Of a stretch of DNA of 64,000 nucleotides, positions 27,305-37,248 are shown piece after piece. The stretch is taken from the NCBI GenBank assembly GCA_030028905.1, contig JALDYZ010000017.1, positions 1 to 64,000 on the forward strand, in the 5' to 3' direction. Made by a program: the position numbers and the translations under genes. Origin of the DNA: Ferirhizobium litorale. Its GTDB lineage: Bacteria; Pseudomonadota; Alphaproteobacteria; Rhizobiales; Rhizobiaceae. Every line of letters starts with the position of its first letter. The stretch's first letter is position 1. The notes beneath the pieces are model-generated. The model did not search any database, was not told the DNA's origin, and saw only the letters and a program-made list of their open reading frames with translations.

Positions 27305-27703
27305 TCAGCTGCCGGGGGTCCAGGCGTCGTAGTCGCCGGTCACGCGTGGACGCTCACCGGGAACGGCGAGCGAGCCCGGCGGACGGTAGGCCTGGGCGGT
27401 GCCGGTCAGGTTTGGCCGATGCTTCTTCTGCCAATCCTTGGGAACGTAGTTGTCCTGTGACGGGGGAACATCTGTACGATGATGCATCCAACCGTGCCAG
27501 CCGGGAGGAATGGCGGAGGCCTCGGCATAGCCGTTGTAGATCACCCAGCGCTTCGGGAGACCGTAGGTGCTCATGCCGCCTTCATAATAGACGTTGCCGA
27601 ATTCATCCTGCCCGACGCGCTTGCCGAAACGCCATGTGTAAAAACGCGTTCCGATCGTCTGTTCATTCCACCATGTGAAAATCTGCAACAGGAGCTTCTT
27701 CAT
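27305..27703 (-). CDS. NADH:ubiquinone oxidoreductase accessory subunit, NDUFA12 (B17.2) family
   Basis: This 132-aa protein matches the complex I NDUFA12 family: WWNEQTIGTRFYTWRFG, VGQDEFGNVYYE, PKRWVIYNGYAEASAIPPGW and WHGWMHHRTD, then a Pro-rich tail. It is one of the accessory subunits shared by mitochondria and alphaproteobacteria, acting at the matrix/cytoplasmic arm of complex I. AAGGGA about 8 nt before the ATG at 27703 supports this start over 27772. No nuo genes are in the window. Confidence 0.93.
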   Translation of the reverse strand: MKKLLLQIFTWWNEQTIGTRFYTWRFGKRVGQDEFGNVYYEGGMSTYGLPKRWVIYNGYAEASAIPPGWHGWMHHRTDVPPSQDNYVPKDWQKKHRPNLTGTAQAYRPPGSLAVPGERPRVTGDYDAWTPGS

Positions 27704-27805
27704 ATCATTTCCCTTGGCTCGCCACGGGCGAACGGCACCAGAATTCGATGCATCGCTTATGCAGCGCCGCAAACCGATTGTCCAGCTTTTCCCGCCGGAA
27801 ATGGT

Positions 27806-28273
27806 CTATTTCAAGGACATCTTGAAGCCGAGATGCGAGGCGCGAAAGCCCAGTCTCTCATAGAATCGGTGAGCGTCCTTGCGTGCCGCGTTGGAGGTAA
27901 GTTGCACGAGCCGGATCCCCTCACGCTTGGCCTTTTCGATGCAGAAACCAATCATCACTGCGCCGATCCCCTGCCCGCGCACGTCCGGCCGGGTCTGGAC
28001 CGCCTCGATGATCATCGAGGACGAACCACGCCCGCTCATCGAGGTGGTGACGATCGCCTGGAACGTCCCGACCACCTGCCCGTCGCGCTCGGAAACGAAA
28101 AGCAACTGATCCGGCGAGGCATCGATGGCGCGGAAGGCGCGAAGGTAGTCTCCGGCAGCCTCCGGGGCGGTGGTGTCGCCGTGGCCACCCAGCGCGTCCG
28201 CCGCGAACATGGCAACAATCTCGGGCAGATCAGCTTCCCTCGCCTCGCGTATCAGGATATTTGCCGGCGGCAT
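27806..28273 (-). CDS. GNAT-family N-acetyltransferase
   Basis: This 155-aa protein has the acetyl-CoA binding motif VQTRPDVRGQGIGAVMIGF and the C-terminal RFYERLGFRASHLGFKM motif. The substrate is unknown. An N-terminal ILIREAREADLPEI matches the usual GNAT entry strand. It stands alone on the minus strand after the next GNAT gene. Confidence 0.86.
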   Translation of the reverse strand: MPPANILIREAREADLPEIVAMFAADALGGHGDTTAPEAAGDYLRAFRAIDASPDQLLFVSERDGQVVGTFQAIVTTSMSGRGSSSMIIEAVQTRPDVRGQGIGAVMIGFCIEKAKREGIRLVQLTSNAARKDAHRFYERLGFRASHLGFKMSLK

Positions 28274-28392
28274 CTGTTTCCCTCACATCGTTTTCAGGCA
28301 CGGGCCCGACATCAACGGCGGAGGGATAGCGATGCTGTGTAAAGCTTTTTTGACAAAGCGCGCGTAGTCGCAATGCACCGGGGAAGATATTT

Positions 28393-28893
28393 TCAGCCCG
28401 CCAGTTTCTTCTCGAAAATCAACGCCGGTATGCCCGAGCGGCCTTTGCCGCAATTCTCGGTGCTGCCGACCTCGTGGAAGCCATGGGCCTTGTAGAAGGT
28501 GATGGCGTTGCCGTTTTCGGGCACGACCTCGAGCCGCATGATCTCGGCTCCGGGGAAACAGGTTTCGAGCTCCGCAAAGATGTCGCGACCAATGCCCTGC
28601 CGGTGAAGGGAAGGACGAACATAGAGCATGTGAAGATTGACCGTCTTGGCCATCTGCCTCGACAGGGCCGCGAACCCCATGCCGCCGATGTTCCTGCCGT
28701 CGTCAGCCACCAGGAACTCGGCGTCCTTCCTGGCCAGGCGCTCCTTCAGGGCCGCCGGCGAATACCAGGCCTCCAGGAGCGCGTTCACCTTCTCGGCCCC
28801 GAAGATCGGGTCATAGGTCGAATGCCACGTCTCGTCCAGCATGGCGCGGACCTGTGGCAGGTCGCGCTCGCTGGCGGTGCGGACGAAATACAC
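28393..28893 (-). CDS. GNAT-family N-acetyltransferase
   Basis: This 166-aa protein starts with GTG at 28893, with GAGGAA about 9 nt upstream, only 4 nt after the gatB stop. It contains VRPSLHRQGIGRDIFAEL (acetyl-CoA loop) and ITFYKAHGFHEVG. The tight spacing suggests co-transcription with gatB, though the substrate is unknown and need not be related. Confidence 0.85.
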   Translation of the reverse strand: MYFVRTASERDLPQVRAMLDETWHSTYDPIFGAEKVNALLEAWYSPAALKERLARKDAEFLVADDGRNIGGMGFAALSRQMAKTVNLHMLYVRPSLHRQGIGRDIFAELETCFPGAEIMRLEVVPENGNAITFYKAHGFHEVGSTENCGKGRSGIPALIFEKKLAG

Positions 28894-28897
28894 CCGC

Positions 28898-30400
28898 TTA
28901 TTCCTCGATGCCGAGCTTGGCCTTGACCAGCGCCTGCACCGCTTGCGGGTTTGCCTTGCCGCCGGTTGCCTTCATCACCTGGCCGACGAACCAGCCGGCG
29001 AGCGTCGGTTTGGCCTTGACCTTCTCGACCTGATCCGGGTTGGCGGCGATGATCTCGTCGACAGCCTTCTCGATCGCGCCGGTATCTGTCACCTGCTTCA
29101 TGCCGCGGCTTTCGACGACCTCGGCCGGATCGCCGCCCTCATTCCAGACGATCTCGAACAGGTCCTTGGCGATCTTGCCGGAGATCGTGCCATCCTTGAT
29201 GAGGTCGATGATTCCGCCAAGCTGGGCGGGCGAAACCGGTGTTTCTTCAATATCCTTGCCGGCCTTGTTCAGGGCGCCGAGAAGGTCGTTGATGACCCAG
29301 TTTGCGGCAATCTTGCCGTCACGGCCGGCAGCCACCGCCTCGTAATAGTCGGCAATCGCCTTTTCCGAGACAAGCACCGAGGCGTCGTAGACCGACAGTC
29401 CCAGATCCTTGACGAAACGGACCTTCTTGTCGTCCGGCAATTCCGGCAGATCGGCCAACAGCTTGCCCACGAATTCGTTGTCGAATTCCAGCGGCAGCAG
29501 ATCCGGATCGGGGAAGTAGCGGTAGTCGTGCGCGTCTTCCTTCGAACGCATGGAGCGCGTCTCGCCCTTGCCCGGGTCGAACAGACGGGTTTCCTGATCG
29601 ATCACGCCGCCATCCTCGAGGATGCCGATCTGACGGCGCGCCTCGTATTCGATCGCCTGCCCGATGAAACGGATGGAGTTGACGTTCTTGATCTCGCAGC
29701 GGGTCCCGAAGGCTTCGCCCGGACGGCGAACGGATACGTTGACGTCGGCACGCATGGAGCCTTCGTCCATATTGCCGTCGCAGGTGCCGAGATAGCGCAC
29801 GATCGAGCGCAGCTTGGTCATGTAGGCCTTGGCTTCATCGGACGAGCGCATGTCGGGCTTGGAGACGATTTCCATCAGTGCGACGCCCGACCGGTTGAGG
29901 TCAACGAAGGACATGGTGGCATGCTGGTCGTGCATCGACTTGCCGGCATCCTGTTCGAGATGCAGGCGCTCGATGCCGATCTCGATATCTTCGAAATTGC
30001 CCTGCCGGTCGGGGCCGAGCGAGATAATCATCTTGCCCTCGCCGACAATCGGATCCTTGTACTGCGAAATCTGGTAGCCCTGCGGCAGATCCGGATAGAA
30101 GTAGTTCTTGCGGTCGAAGACCGAGCGGTGGTTGATCTGTGCCTTCAATCCGAGACCGGTGCGCACCGCCTGCCTGACGCACTCCTCGTTGATGACCGGC
30201 AGCATTCCGGGCATCGCGGCATCGACCAGCGACACGTTCGAATTCTGCGGCTTGCCGAACTCCGTCGACGCTCCGGAAAAGAGCTTCGAATTGCTTTTCA
30301 CCTGGGCATGGACTTCCATGCCGATGATGACCTCCCAGTCGCCGGTGGCGCCGGGAATGAAGCGTTTCGGATCGGGCGTGCGTACGTCGACAATGGTCAT
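28898..30400 (-). CDS. gatB: Asp-tRNA(Asn)/Glu-tRNA(Gln) amidotransferase subunit B
   Basis: This 500-aa subunit binds mischarged tRNA and performs the kinase/transamidation step of GatCAB. Motifs are [44 protein letters not shown] and [10 protein letters not shown], followed by the helical GatB/YqeY tail ([13 protein letters not shown] ... [13 protein letters not shown]). gatC and gatA lie 3-5 kb upstream on the same strand, separated by unrelated genes. It starts at the only suitable ATG. Confidence 0.96.
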   Translation of the reverse strand: MTIVDVRTPDPKRFIPGATGDWEVIIGMEVHAQVKSNSKLFSGASTEFGKPQNSNVSLVDAAMPGMLPVINEECVRQAVRTGLGLKAQINHRSVFDRKNYFYPDLPQGYQISQYKDPIVGEGKMIISLGPDRQGNFEDIEIGIERLHLEQDAGKSMHDQHATMSFVDLNRSGVALMEIVSKPDMRSSDEAKAYMTKLRSIVRYLGTCDGNMDEGSMRADVNVSVRRPGEAFGTRCEIKNVNSIRFIGQAIEYEARRQIGILEDGGVIDQETRLFDPGKGETRSMRSKEDAHDYRYFPDPDLLPLEFDNEFVGKLLADLPELPDDKKVRFVKDLGLSVYDASVLVSEKAIADYYEAVAAGRDGKIAANWVINDLLGALNKAGKDIEETPVSPAQLGGIIDLIKDGTISGKIAKDLFEIVWNEGGDPAEVVESRGMKQVTDTGAIEKAVDEIIAANPDQVEKVKAKPTLAGWFVGQVMKATGGKANPQAVQALVKAKLGIEE

Positions 30401-30492
30401 GGGATGCTCGTTTCAGACTATGTTTCAGCCACCGTGAGGTAGAGGAAATGGCGCGACGGCGCAAGGCTTGTCGGCAAAGACAGACAAACCCT

Positions 30493-30511
30493 GCTGCGAT
30501 TGAATCGCAGC
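30493..30511. promoter_or_regulatory. 19-nt perfect palindrome between the protease gene and gatB
   Basis: GCTGCGATT-G-AATCGCAGC is a 9+1+9 perfect inverted repeat 93 nt upstream of the gatB ATG. A one-base centre is poor for an RNA hairpin but fine for a dimeric DNA-binding protein. It may be an operator, or chance. Confidence 0.42.
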
Positions 30512-30563
30512 TGCCGCGACTTCGCTGCCAATGGCTGTTGCGCCATGGGCAATTGCAAGCGGA

Positions 30564-31859
30564 TCACAAGATGAAATCGGACGCAGTGAGTTGAGACGCG
30601 TTGATGCCATCGAGAACGATCTTGATGTTGTCGAACGCGACGATCGCCGACCCCCCGGAATCGCTGATGTCGATATCGGAATATTCAATCGACGGGCTCT
30701 TGATCTGGATGCGGTCAGTGCCATCCTGGAAATCGGTGACCGTATCGCGGCCACCGCCATGCGCAAACACGAACACATCGCTGCCTGCACCGCCGGTCAG
30801 CCGGTCGGTTCCGCCGTTTCCGGCCAGACGGTCATTGCCCCCACCGCCGGAGAGCGTGTCCTTGCCGTAGCCGCCAACCAGGACATCGTGTCCATATTGT
30901 CCGAGGAGCCGGTCAGCACCTCCGCTTCCAGTGAGTTTGTCGCTATTGCCACCGCCATACAGGGTATTGCCCGCGCCGTTTCCCACAATCGTATCGCGAT
31001 AGGCTGAACCGCAGGCGATTTCGATCACCGTGCCTTGCGCAATGGTGACGTTGCCCTTGTTGCCGTTGACGTCCGAGAACGATCCCGGCCGGAGATCGAC
31101 GACGCAGCGGGCCATGGCATTGCTGAAGTCCAGGGTATCCAAACCGCCTGTGTCCATGATCGTGTAGGCGGAATCGGACAACTGGCCGAGATCGGTATGG
31201 CGCAGCGCCGCGGCCGCCCCCTTGCCGTAGACCGTATTGCCGGCATTGACGGAGAGGTTGCCGTAAAGTTCCTGGATCGCCATGACGTCGGCGATCATCG
31301 GGCTCGACAGGTTGATGTCCGAGGCGCCGCTTGCCCGGTACTCGCTCTGGGAGAAATAGGACATGACCGAATACTGATGGGTGTCGATGTCGAAGATCGC
31401 GTTCTTGGAATAGGTGCCACTGCCATCATATGGCCCTCCGTGGTTGAGGCCGAGGGCATGACCGATCTCATGTATGAACGTCTGCTGCCCATAGGAGCCG
31501 TCGCCCCATCGCTCGGATGCGGGAAATCCGTTCATCCAGTCCTTGCTGACATTGACCTCGGCGGAGGTCGTGTATCCGGAGCCGTTGTAGGAGGTGCTGG
31601 CGTAAGCCGATCCCTGCCCGTCATTGTTGAAGACGATGTCGGCGCCAGCATTCGTGACGACATTGAACCGCAATCCGGTCGTGACCTCCCAGGCATTCAA
31701 AGCCGCTAATGCCGAATCGTACATCTGGGGGCTATCCTTCAGCCCTTCCAGATTGACGGTGATCGTCGTGTGATCGAACCGGTGCGCCTTGCCATCCTCC
31801 CCTTTGACCAGGTAGTCGACGTAGTTGTTCAATTGTCCTGAAACGGCCGAAACCATCAT
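30564..31859 (-). CDS. Serralysin-like M10 metalloprotease with RTX repeats
   Basis: This 431-aa secreted protease has the zinc motif HEIGHALGLNH at residues 130-140 (H130, E131, H134, H140) and the Met-turn SVMSYF. The C-terminal half has calcium-binding RTX nonapeptides (GGGNSDKLTG, GGYGKDTLSGGGGNDRL, GGAGSDVF) and a final serralysin C-domain (DTVTDFQDGTDRIQI). There is no signal peptide, as expected for type I secretion, but no type I transporter genes are adjacent. Two ATGs (31859, 31856) are possible, with GAGGGA next to them. It also resembles calcium-dependent alkaline proteases. Confidence 0.9.
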   Translation of the reverse strand: MMVSAVSGQLNNYVDYLVKGEDGKAHRFDHTTITVNLEGLKDSPQMYDSALAALNAWEVTTGLRFNVVTNAGADIVFNNDGQGSAYASTSYNGSGYTTSAEVNVSKDWMNGFPASERWGDGSYGQQTFIHEIGHALGLNHGGPYDGSGTYSKNAIFDIDTHQYSVMSYFSQSEYRASGASDINLSSPMIADVMAIQELYGNLSVNAGNTVYGKGAAAALRHTDLGQLSDSAYTIMDTGGLDTLDFSNAMARCVVDLRPGSFSDVNGNKGNVTIAQGTVIEIACGSAYRDTIVGNGAGNTLYGGGNSDKLTGSGGADRLLGQYGHDVLVGGYGKDTLSGGGGNDRLAGNGGTDRLTGGAGSDVFVFAHGGGRDTVTDFQDGTDRIQIKSPSIEYSDIDISDSGGSAIVAFDNIKIVLDGINASQLTASDFIL

Positions 31860-32023
31860 TCCCTCGCAACAAGATGGGGCACGACAAGCGTGCCCGAGAT
31901 GAATCGCCCCAAGCGCCGATGCGCCATGTCGGCCCATTCCGTTTTCTGGATTGCGGCCGATCCCTTGCCTGACCTTTTACGGCGTTGTGCGGCAAAATTG
32001 CGATATCCGGGCAAAGAGGCGCG

Positions 32024-32539
32024 CTAAGGTCCGATGAAGCTGGAATAGTCTTCGGACGGCTTCTCGACCAATTGCTTGGCCATCCCGATCGCCTCGACGT
32101 CACGGTCGAGAATCGGTGCATAGCTCACCGTCAGCCAGCGAACGGAGTATCCTTGGGCCCGGAAGAAGGCGGTCGCAGGGGCATTTCGGGCATGGGTTTT
32201 CAGGCGCAGCTCATCGAACCCCTGGGCGGCAACGCTGCGTTCGACCTCGGCGAGAAGCGCAGCCCCCGCCCCGCGGCGCTGGCAAGCCGGATCGATCCAG
32301 AAATCGGTGAGTTCCTCGTCCAGCGCCTCACGCGCCGCCCATCCGGCGATCGCGCCGTTCCATTCGACGAGCGTTATTGAAACCCATGACGATGCAGTGA
32401 AATTGCCGAATGCTGACCGCGCGGAATCGAGCAGCACGTCCGTCCGGGCAATCGGAGCCAGGGCGACTTTCCACGCGCGCAGGCCAATCTCCGTCAGCGC
32501 TTCCGCGTCGTCTCGCCGTGCACCGCGAATGTGGATCAT
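32024..32539 (-). CDS. GNAT-family N-acetyltransferase
   Basis: This 171-aa protein, from MIHIRGARRDDAEAL, has LTDFWIDPACQRRGAGAALL (acetyl-CoA loop) and TAFFRAQGYSVRW. The start at 32539 matches the family entry strand; a longer frame runs to 32743 but adds an Arg-rich non-domain stretch that overlaps the next gene. The substrate is unknown. Confidence 0.8.
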   Translation of the reverse strand: MIHIRGARRDDAEALTEIGLRAWKVALAPIARTDVLLDSARSAFGNFTASSWVSITLVEWNGAIAGWAAREALDEELTDFWIDPACQRRGAGAALLAEVERSVAAQGFDELRLKTHARNAPATAFFRAQGYSVRWLTVSYAPILDRDVEAIGMAKQLVEKPSEDYSSFIGP

Positions 32540-32687
32540 GCGCGCCCCATGAAACTGCAACGCCCTTGCCCGCACCCTGCGGGAAAGCGGGAGCCCGTTT
32601 GCCTTCGAACCGTCATACGCGATTCTCATGGGAGCTTCACGCCGTCCGTTTCCGCGAACGGAACAGCCCATAAAGCGTTCGCCACAC

Positions 32688-33626
32688 TCAGTCGCGTTCG
32701 GCGACCGCCGCGGCAACGATCCCGGCAATGCGACGCGTTTCATTCAAAGGGGTGTAGCTGTAGGCCGCAAGCTGTCCTTCGAACGGACGGGTCAGTTTCA
32801 GCACTTGTTGAAGATCGCGATGGAACCACTCGAACTTCTCCAGGCGCTCGCCCGGAATTGGCGTGAGATCGAGCGCATAGACCGGCTTGCCGGTCGTCAG
32901 GGCTTCGCAGGGCATGGTGATCGAATCCTTGGCGATAAGAAACGCATCCGCCGCCGCCAGATAGTCGAGATAGGGGTTTTCTCCCTCGCGATCCCATACC
33001 TCTATCGCCGGTCCTCGCAATGCCAGAAGCGTCTCCAGGGTTCTTTGGCTTGATCGCCGCGAGATGGAGAGCACCACTCGCCACCCCTCTTCGGCGAGGG
33101 TCCGCACGGTCGCCGTTATCCGCCGAAGAGCGGCATCGTCGTAGGCATAGGCGCCGTTGTCTCCTCCGACGAAGATCGCCGCGACCTGCTCGCCGTTCGG
33201 CGCGTAACGTCTGCGGGCGGCTTCACGCAATGGCGCTAGCCGATCCATCGTCACCCGGTGCGGCACGCCGACCATGGAATGATAGTTCGCCCGTCGATCG
33301 AGTTCCGGCTCCCAATCGTGGCGAGACACGAAAACCAGGTCAAAACCGTTCAGCTTCGGCCGCTGGAGGTGCACTGTGAACGGATGGCCGCCATACGCCT
33401 TCTTCATGCGCATCACCGGCTCTTCCGATCTGAAGCCGCAGGAGACGATGATATCCGGTCGCTTCTCGTCCGGCCGGAACAAGGGCGGGGTAAAGATGCG
33501 CTTTAGCGGCGGAACGCGCCTTGCGATCTTCTGCTGCGGTTCCGGATCGAAATACTGGCCGACCCCCAGACACTGGGTCAGTGTGCCGGCCTTTTGCTCG
33601 CTGACAACCCAAACCCGCCGTTTCAT
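32688..33626 (-). CDS. ELM1-family (DUF1022) protein, GT-B-like
   Basis: This 312-aa protein matches the mitochondrial fission ELM1 family. Motifs are RRVWVVSEQKAGTLTQCLG, PDIIVSCGFRSEEP, FVSRHDWE, IFVGGDNGAYAYDD and a C-terminal YLAAADAFLIAKDSITMPCEA. The fold resembles GT-B glycosyltransferases. The plant member acts in mitochondrial division; the bacterial role is not known. The start at 33626 lies 16 nt after the gatA stop; a longer frame would overlap gatA. Confidence 0.8.
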   Translation of the reverse strand: MKRRVWVVSEQKAGTLTQCLGVGQYFDPEPQQKIARRVPPLKRIFTPPLFRPDEKRPDIIVSCGFRSEEPVMRMKKAYGGHPFTVHLQRPKLNGFDLVFVSRHDWEPELDRRANYHSMVGVPHRVTMDRLAPLREAARRRYAPNGEQVAAIFVGGDNGAYAYDDAALRRITATVRTLAEEGWRVVLSISRRSSQRTLETLLALRGPAIEVWDREGENPYLDYLAAADAFLIAKDSITMPCEALTTGKPVYALDLTPIPGERLEKFEWFHRDLQQVLKLTRPFEGQLAAYSYTPLNETRRIAGIVAAAVAERD

Positions 33627-33642
33627 CTCAGCGACAGGAACC

Positions 33643-35124
33643 CTACCACCACTTGGCGGGGGTGAACCGCCCGGCAGCCTGTTCAATGACATGGGCCGTC
33701 CTGAAAAGCGTTTCCTCGTCGAACGGACGGCCGATCAGTTGCAGACCGAGAGGCAGGCCCTTGTGGTCAAGGCCGGCGGGAACGGCAATGCCCGGAAGAC
33801 CTGCCATGTTGACGGTGACAGTGAAGATGTCGTTCAGGTACATCTTCACCGGATCGGCCGCGAGTTCCTGATCGGCGACGCCAAACGCCGAAGACGGCGT
33901 GGCGGGTGTCAGGATGGCATCGACACCGGCAGCGAAGGACAGCTCGAAATCGCGCTTGATCAGCGTGCGAACCTTCTGTGCCTGCAAGTAGTAGGCGTCG
34001 TAGTAGCCGGCCGAGAGCACGTAGGTGCCGATCATGATGCGGCGCTTGACTTCCTGGCCGAAGCCGGCGGCACGCGTCTTCTCATACATGTCGGCGATGT
34101 CCTTGCCGTCGACGCGAAGACCGTAGCGCACACCGTCGTAGCGGGCGAGGTTCGAGGAAGCCTCGGCCGGAGCGACGATGTAGTAGGCGGGAAGCGCGTA
34201 CTTTGTATGCGGCAGCGAGATGTTGACGATATCGGCGCCGGCGTCCTTGAGCCAGGCGATGCCCTGCTGCCAGAGCGCTTCGATTTCCTCGGGCATGCCG
34301 TCGACGCGGTACTCCTTCGGAATGCCGATCTTCATGCCCTTCAGCGACTGGCCGAGCGCGGCTTCGTAATCCGGAACGGGCAGGTCGACCGAGGTTGTGT
34401 CCTTGGCATCGACGCTGGCCATCGACTTCAGGAGGATGGCGGCATCGCGTACGTCGCGAGCAAGCGGGCCGGCCTGGTCGAGCGACGAGGCGAAGGCGAC
34501 CGTGCCCCAGCGCGAGCAGCGGCCATAGGTCGGCTTGATGCCGACGGTGCCGGTGAAGGCGGCCGGCTGGCGGATCGAGCCACCGGTATCGGTCGCGGTC
34601 GCGCCGGCGCACAGATGCGCGGCAACGGCTGCCGCCGAGCCACCCGAGGACCCGCCCGGCACCAGTTGCTGGTTGGAGCCCTCAGCGCGCCACGGGTTGA
34701 TCACCGGACCATAGTAAGAGGTCTCGTTGGACGAGCCCATGGCGAACTCGTCCATGTTGAGCTTACCGAGCATGACGGCGCCGTCGTCCCAGAGGTTCTG
34801 GGTGACGGTCGATTCGTAGCGGGGCTCGAAGCGGTCGAGGATATGGCTGCAGGCCTGTGTGTGGACGCCTTGGGTGGCGAAGAGGTCCTTGATGCCGAGC
34901 GGAATGCCTTCGAGGGCACCGGCCTTGCCGGCCGCGATCCGCGCGTCGGAGGCTTTCGCCATCTCGCGAGCCTTCTCGTGCGTCACCTTGATGTAGGCGT
35001 TGAGCTCGCCATTGGCCGCATCGATGGCCGTAAGGTAGGCGTCGGTCAGCTCGACGGCTGTGAACTGCTTGGCGAGCAGTTTTTCGCGGGCTTCGGCAAT
35101 GGTCAGGCTAATGAGGTCGCTCAT
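33643..35124 (-). CDS. gatA: Asp-tRNA(Asn)/Glu-tRNA(Gln) amidotransferase subunit A
   Basis: This 493-aa amidase-signature enzyme releases ammonia from glutamine for GatB. It shows the catalytic Lys in IPLGIKDLF, the Ser-cisSer region [13 protein letters not shown] and [14 protein letters not shown]. GatCAB converts Glu-tRNA(Gln) and Asp-tRNA(Asn) to the correct aminoacyl-tRNAs. The ATG at 35124 is preferred over a GTG 12 nt earlier. gatC lies upstream with a 128-nt gap. Confidence 0.96.
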   Translation of the reverse strand: MSDLISLTIAEAREKLLAKQFTAVELTDAYLTAIDAANGELNAYIKVTHEKAREMAKASDARIAAGKAGALEGIPLGIKDLFATQGVHTQACSHILDRFEPRYESTVTQNLWDDGAVMLGKLNMDEFAMGSSNETSYYGPVINPWRAEGSNQQLVPGGSSGGSAAAVAAHLCAGATATDTGGSIRQPAAFTGTVGIKPTYGRCSRWGTVAFASSLDQAGPLARDVRDAAILLKSMASVDAKDTTSVDLPVPDYEAALGQSLKGMKIGIPKEYRVDGMPEEIEALWQQGIAWLKDAGADIVNISLPHTKYALPAYYIVAPAEASSNLARYDGVRYGLRVDGKDIADMYEKTRAAGFGQEVKRRIMIGTYVLSAGYYDAYYLQAQKVRTLIKRDFELSFAAGVDAILTPATPSSAFGVADQELAADPVKMYLNDIFTVTVNMAGLPGIAVPAGLDHKGLPLGLQLIGRPFDEETLFRTAHVIEQAAGRFTPAKWW

Positions 35125-35252
35125 ATGTCGGTTCACTTCGTAACAGGCAGGAAACTGCCATTTGGAAACTGGCTCTGTGGCGGAGACTCCGCTGGGGTGT
35201 CGCCCGTCCGGCTCTTGCCCTCGATCTCGAGGAGCGGACCGTCAAGGAGCGG

Positions 35253-35540
35253 CTATTCGACCACCTTGGGGACGAGGAAGAAATCCCGTTCGGTTATGGG
35301 AGCATTCGCCACGATGTCGGCTGCCTTGTCGCCGTCAGTGACGACATCGGCGCGCTTCTTCATCGTCATCGGGGTCACCGAGGTCATCGGCTCGACGCCC
35401 GTGACGTCGACTTCGGAAAGCTGCTCGACGAAACCGAGAATGCCGTTCAATTCGCCCATCATGCGCTGGGCTTCTTCTTCGGTGACGGCGATACGGGCAA
35501 GGTGCGCGACACGCTTCACGGTGGCAAGGTCTACGGACAT
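35253..35540 (-). CDS. gatC: Asp-tRNA(Asn)/Glu-tRNA(Gln) amidotransferase subunit C
   Basis: This 95-aa protein ([20 protein letters not shown]...) wraps around the GatA/GatB interface and stabilises the complex. The family core is [20 protein letters not shown] followed by [20 protein letters not shown] lies 8 nt before the ATG at 35540. It is the first gene of the gatC-gatA unit. Confidence 0.95.
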   Translation of the reverse strand: MSVDLATVKRVAHLARIAVTEEEAQRMMGELNGILGFVEQLSEVDVTGVEPMTSVTPMTMKKRADVVTDGDKAADIVANAPITERDFFLVPKVVE

Positions 35541-35660
35541 CTGTATTCTCCGGTCACTATTCCACCCCGCTATAATCGCAGCGCCCCGCCCGCGCAACCG
35601 GGGCATTCGCCTCGGCTGCGCATAATTCCCATACTCGGATCGTATTTGGGGGGCGAGGCT

Positions 35661-36365
35661 CTAGACAGACAGGCTGCCGCCGACCTCGGGAGCCTCGACG
35701 CGGGTCTTGGTGCCTTCCATTCCGGCCACGAACTTTTCCGGCGTCTGGTCGATGATCGGGAAACTGCCATAGTGGCAGGGAATGGCGGTCTTGAAGTTGA
35801 AGTAGCGCTGGCAGGCGAGCGCCGCCACCGCGCCGCCCATGGTGAAGCGGTCGCCGATCGGCACGATGCCGATATCGGGCTGGTGCAACTCGTTGATCAA
35901 GGCCATGTCGGAGAAAATGTCGGTATCGCCCATGTGGAACACGGTCGGCTCGTCATCGAAGTGCAGCATGAGGCCGTTGGCGCTTCCAAGCGAATGAGAG
36001 ACGCCGTCCTCGGTCACCTGGGCGGAGGAGTGCAGTGCGTTGGTGAAGGTCACCGAGAAGCCGTCGAAGCCCACGGTGCCGCCGGTATTGCCCATGTCAA
36101 GCTTGGACACGCCCTTGGCGCCCAGCCAGGAGGCAAGATCGGCATTGGCAAAGACGGTGGCGCCGGTTTCCTTCGCAAGCGCGATCGTATCACCTACATG
36201 ATCGCCATGGCCGTGGGTCAGCAAGATATGGGTGATGCCCGCCGCCGCTTCCCTGGCATCGAGCCCGCGAAACGATGGGTTACCGGTGAAAAACGGGTCG
36301 ATAAGGACATTCGCCTTCGCGGTATCGATGCGGAAGGCGGAGTGCCCGAGCCACGTGATCTTCAT
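35661..36365 (-). CDS. UPF0173 metal-dependent hydrolase, metallo-beta-lactamase fold
   Basis: This 234-aa protein starts [13 protein letters not shown] and carries [10 protein letters not shown] (HxHxDH), FHMGDTDIF and [10 protein letters not shown], the metal ligands of the YtkL/UPF0173 family. The substrate is unknown. AAGGAG about 7 nt upstream of the ATG supports the start. It is divergent from ruvX. Confidence 0.9.
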   Translation of the reverse strand: MKITWLGHSAFRIDTAKANVLIDPFFTGNPSFRGLDAREAAAGITHILLTHGHGDHVGDTIALAKETGATVFANADLASWLGAKGVSKLDMGNTGGTVGFDGFSVTFTNALHSSAQVTEDGVSHSLGSANGLMLHFDDEPTVFHMGDTDIFSDMALINELHQPDIGIVPIGDRFTMGGAVAALACQRYFNFKTAIPCHYGSFPIIDQTPEKFVAGMEGTKTRVEAPEVGGSLSV

Positions 36366-36484
36366 GGAAATGCTCCTTGGTGCTTGCAGTGCAAATGCAT
36401 TCTGGTGTTAGGAACTAAACTAGTCTGTATCGCCGGATTGGAAAGCGGCGCCAGCAACAATAACTCGTGAAGGTTCATGTCCTG

Positions 36485-36979
36485 ATGACGGTGCTTACGA
36501 TTGAAGAACTCGCCGCAACGCTGCCGCCTGGACAGGCCATCGCCGGGCTCGACCTCGGGACGAAGACGATCGGGCTCGCCATGTCGGACCTTGGCCGTCG
36601 ATTCGCAAGCCCCCGCCCCGTCATCAATCGGGTGAAGTTCACCAAGGACGCGGAAATCCTGCTCGCCTTCGCCGAAAAGGAGAAGGTCGCGGCCTTCGTC
36701 ATCGGCCTGCCGATCAATATGGACGGATCTTCGGGCCCGCGCGTTCAGGCAACCCGGGCCTTCGTGCGCAGCATGTCGGAGAAGACAAGCCTGCCCTTCG
36801 TCTACTGGGACGAGCGGCTGTCGACGGTGGCAGCCGAGCGGGCGCTGCTCGAAATGGACGTGTCACGGAAGAAGCGTGCCGGGCGAATCGACTCCGCCGC
36901 GGCCAGTTTCATTCTTCAGGGGGCCCTGGACAGGCTGTCCTCGCTCGAAAGCGACTTGCGCTCCGACGATACGCCCTGA
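36485..36979 (+). CDS. ruvX: Putative pre-16S rRNA nuclease / Holliday junction resolvase-like protein
   Basis: This 164-aa RNase H-fold protein of the YqgF/RuvX family shows [42 protein letters not shown] and [16 protein letters not shown]. It acts in 16S rRNA 5' maturation in E. coli. The ATG at 36485 is preferred over an in-frame GTG at 36467. The last 64 nt overlap the end of the opposing DUF6105-type gene. Confidence 0.92.
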   Translation: MTVLTIEELAATLPPGQAIAGLDLGTKTIGLAMSDLGRRFASPRPVINRVKFTKDAEILLAFAEKEKVAAFVIGLPINMDGSSGPRVQATRAFVRSMSEKTSLPFVYWDERLSTVAAERALLEMDVSRKKRAGRIDSAAASFILQGALDRLSSLESDLRSDDTP

Positions 36980-37248
36980 CGCCGCTTCCACCATGCGATG
37001 ATGCGGGCGCGCCGACGAAAGGCGATGATCGCATAGAGGACGATGCTGTCGACGATGATCGCCTTCAGAACGAGCGGCGGAATGGTTTCGGGTGGTATTC
37101 CAAGGACGTTGCCATAGACTTGGAAGACCAGGTCATGCGCCTGCCGTGTCAGCATGAAGATGCCGAAGCTCATGTCGTAGTAGGAAAGCCCGTACCAGCT
37201 TCCAAGCAGCAGGATGGGACCGCCCCAGAATACGAGGAACCATTTCAT
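36916..37248 (-). CDS. Small membrane protein (DUF6105-like)
   Basis: This 110-aa protein starts [20 protein letters not shown] and has a second hydrophobic helix ([20 protein letters not shown]), then an Arg/Lys-rich cytoplasmic tail. GGGGGAAG just upstream of the ATG at 37248 is a strong ribosome binding site and lies inside the upstream 48-aa gene, whose stop overlaps this start (ATGA). The family name DUF6105 is from memory. Its 3' end overlaps ruvX on the other strand. Confidence 0.72.
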   Translation of the reverse strand: MKWFLVFWGGPILLLGSWYGLSYYDMSFGIFMLTRQAHDLVFQVYGNVLGIPPETIPPLVLKAIIVDSIVLYAIIAFRRRARIIAWWKRRQGVSSERKSLSSEDSLSRAP

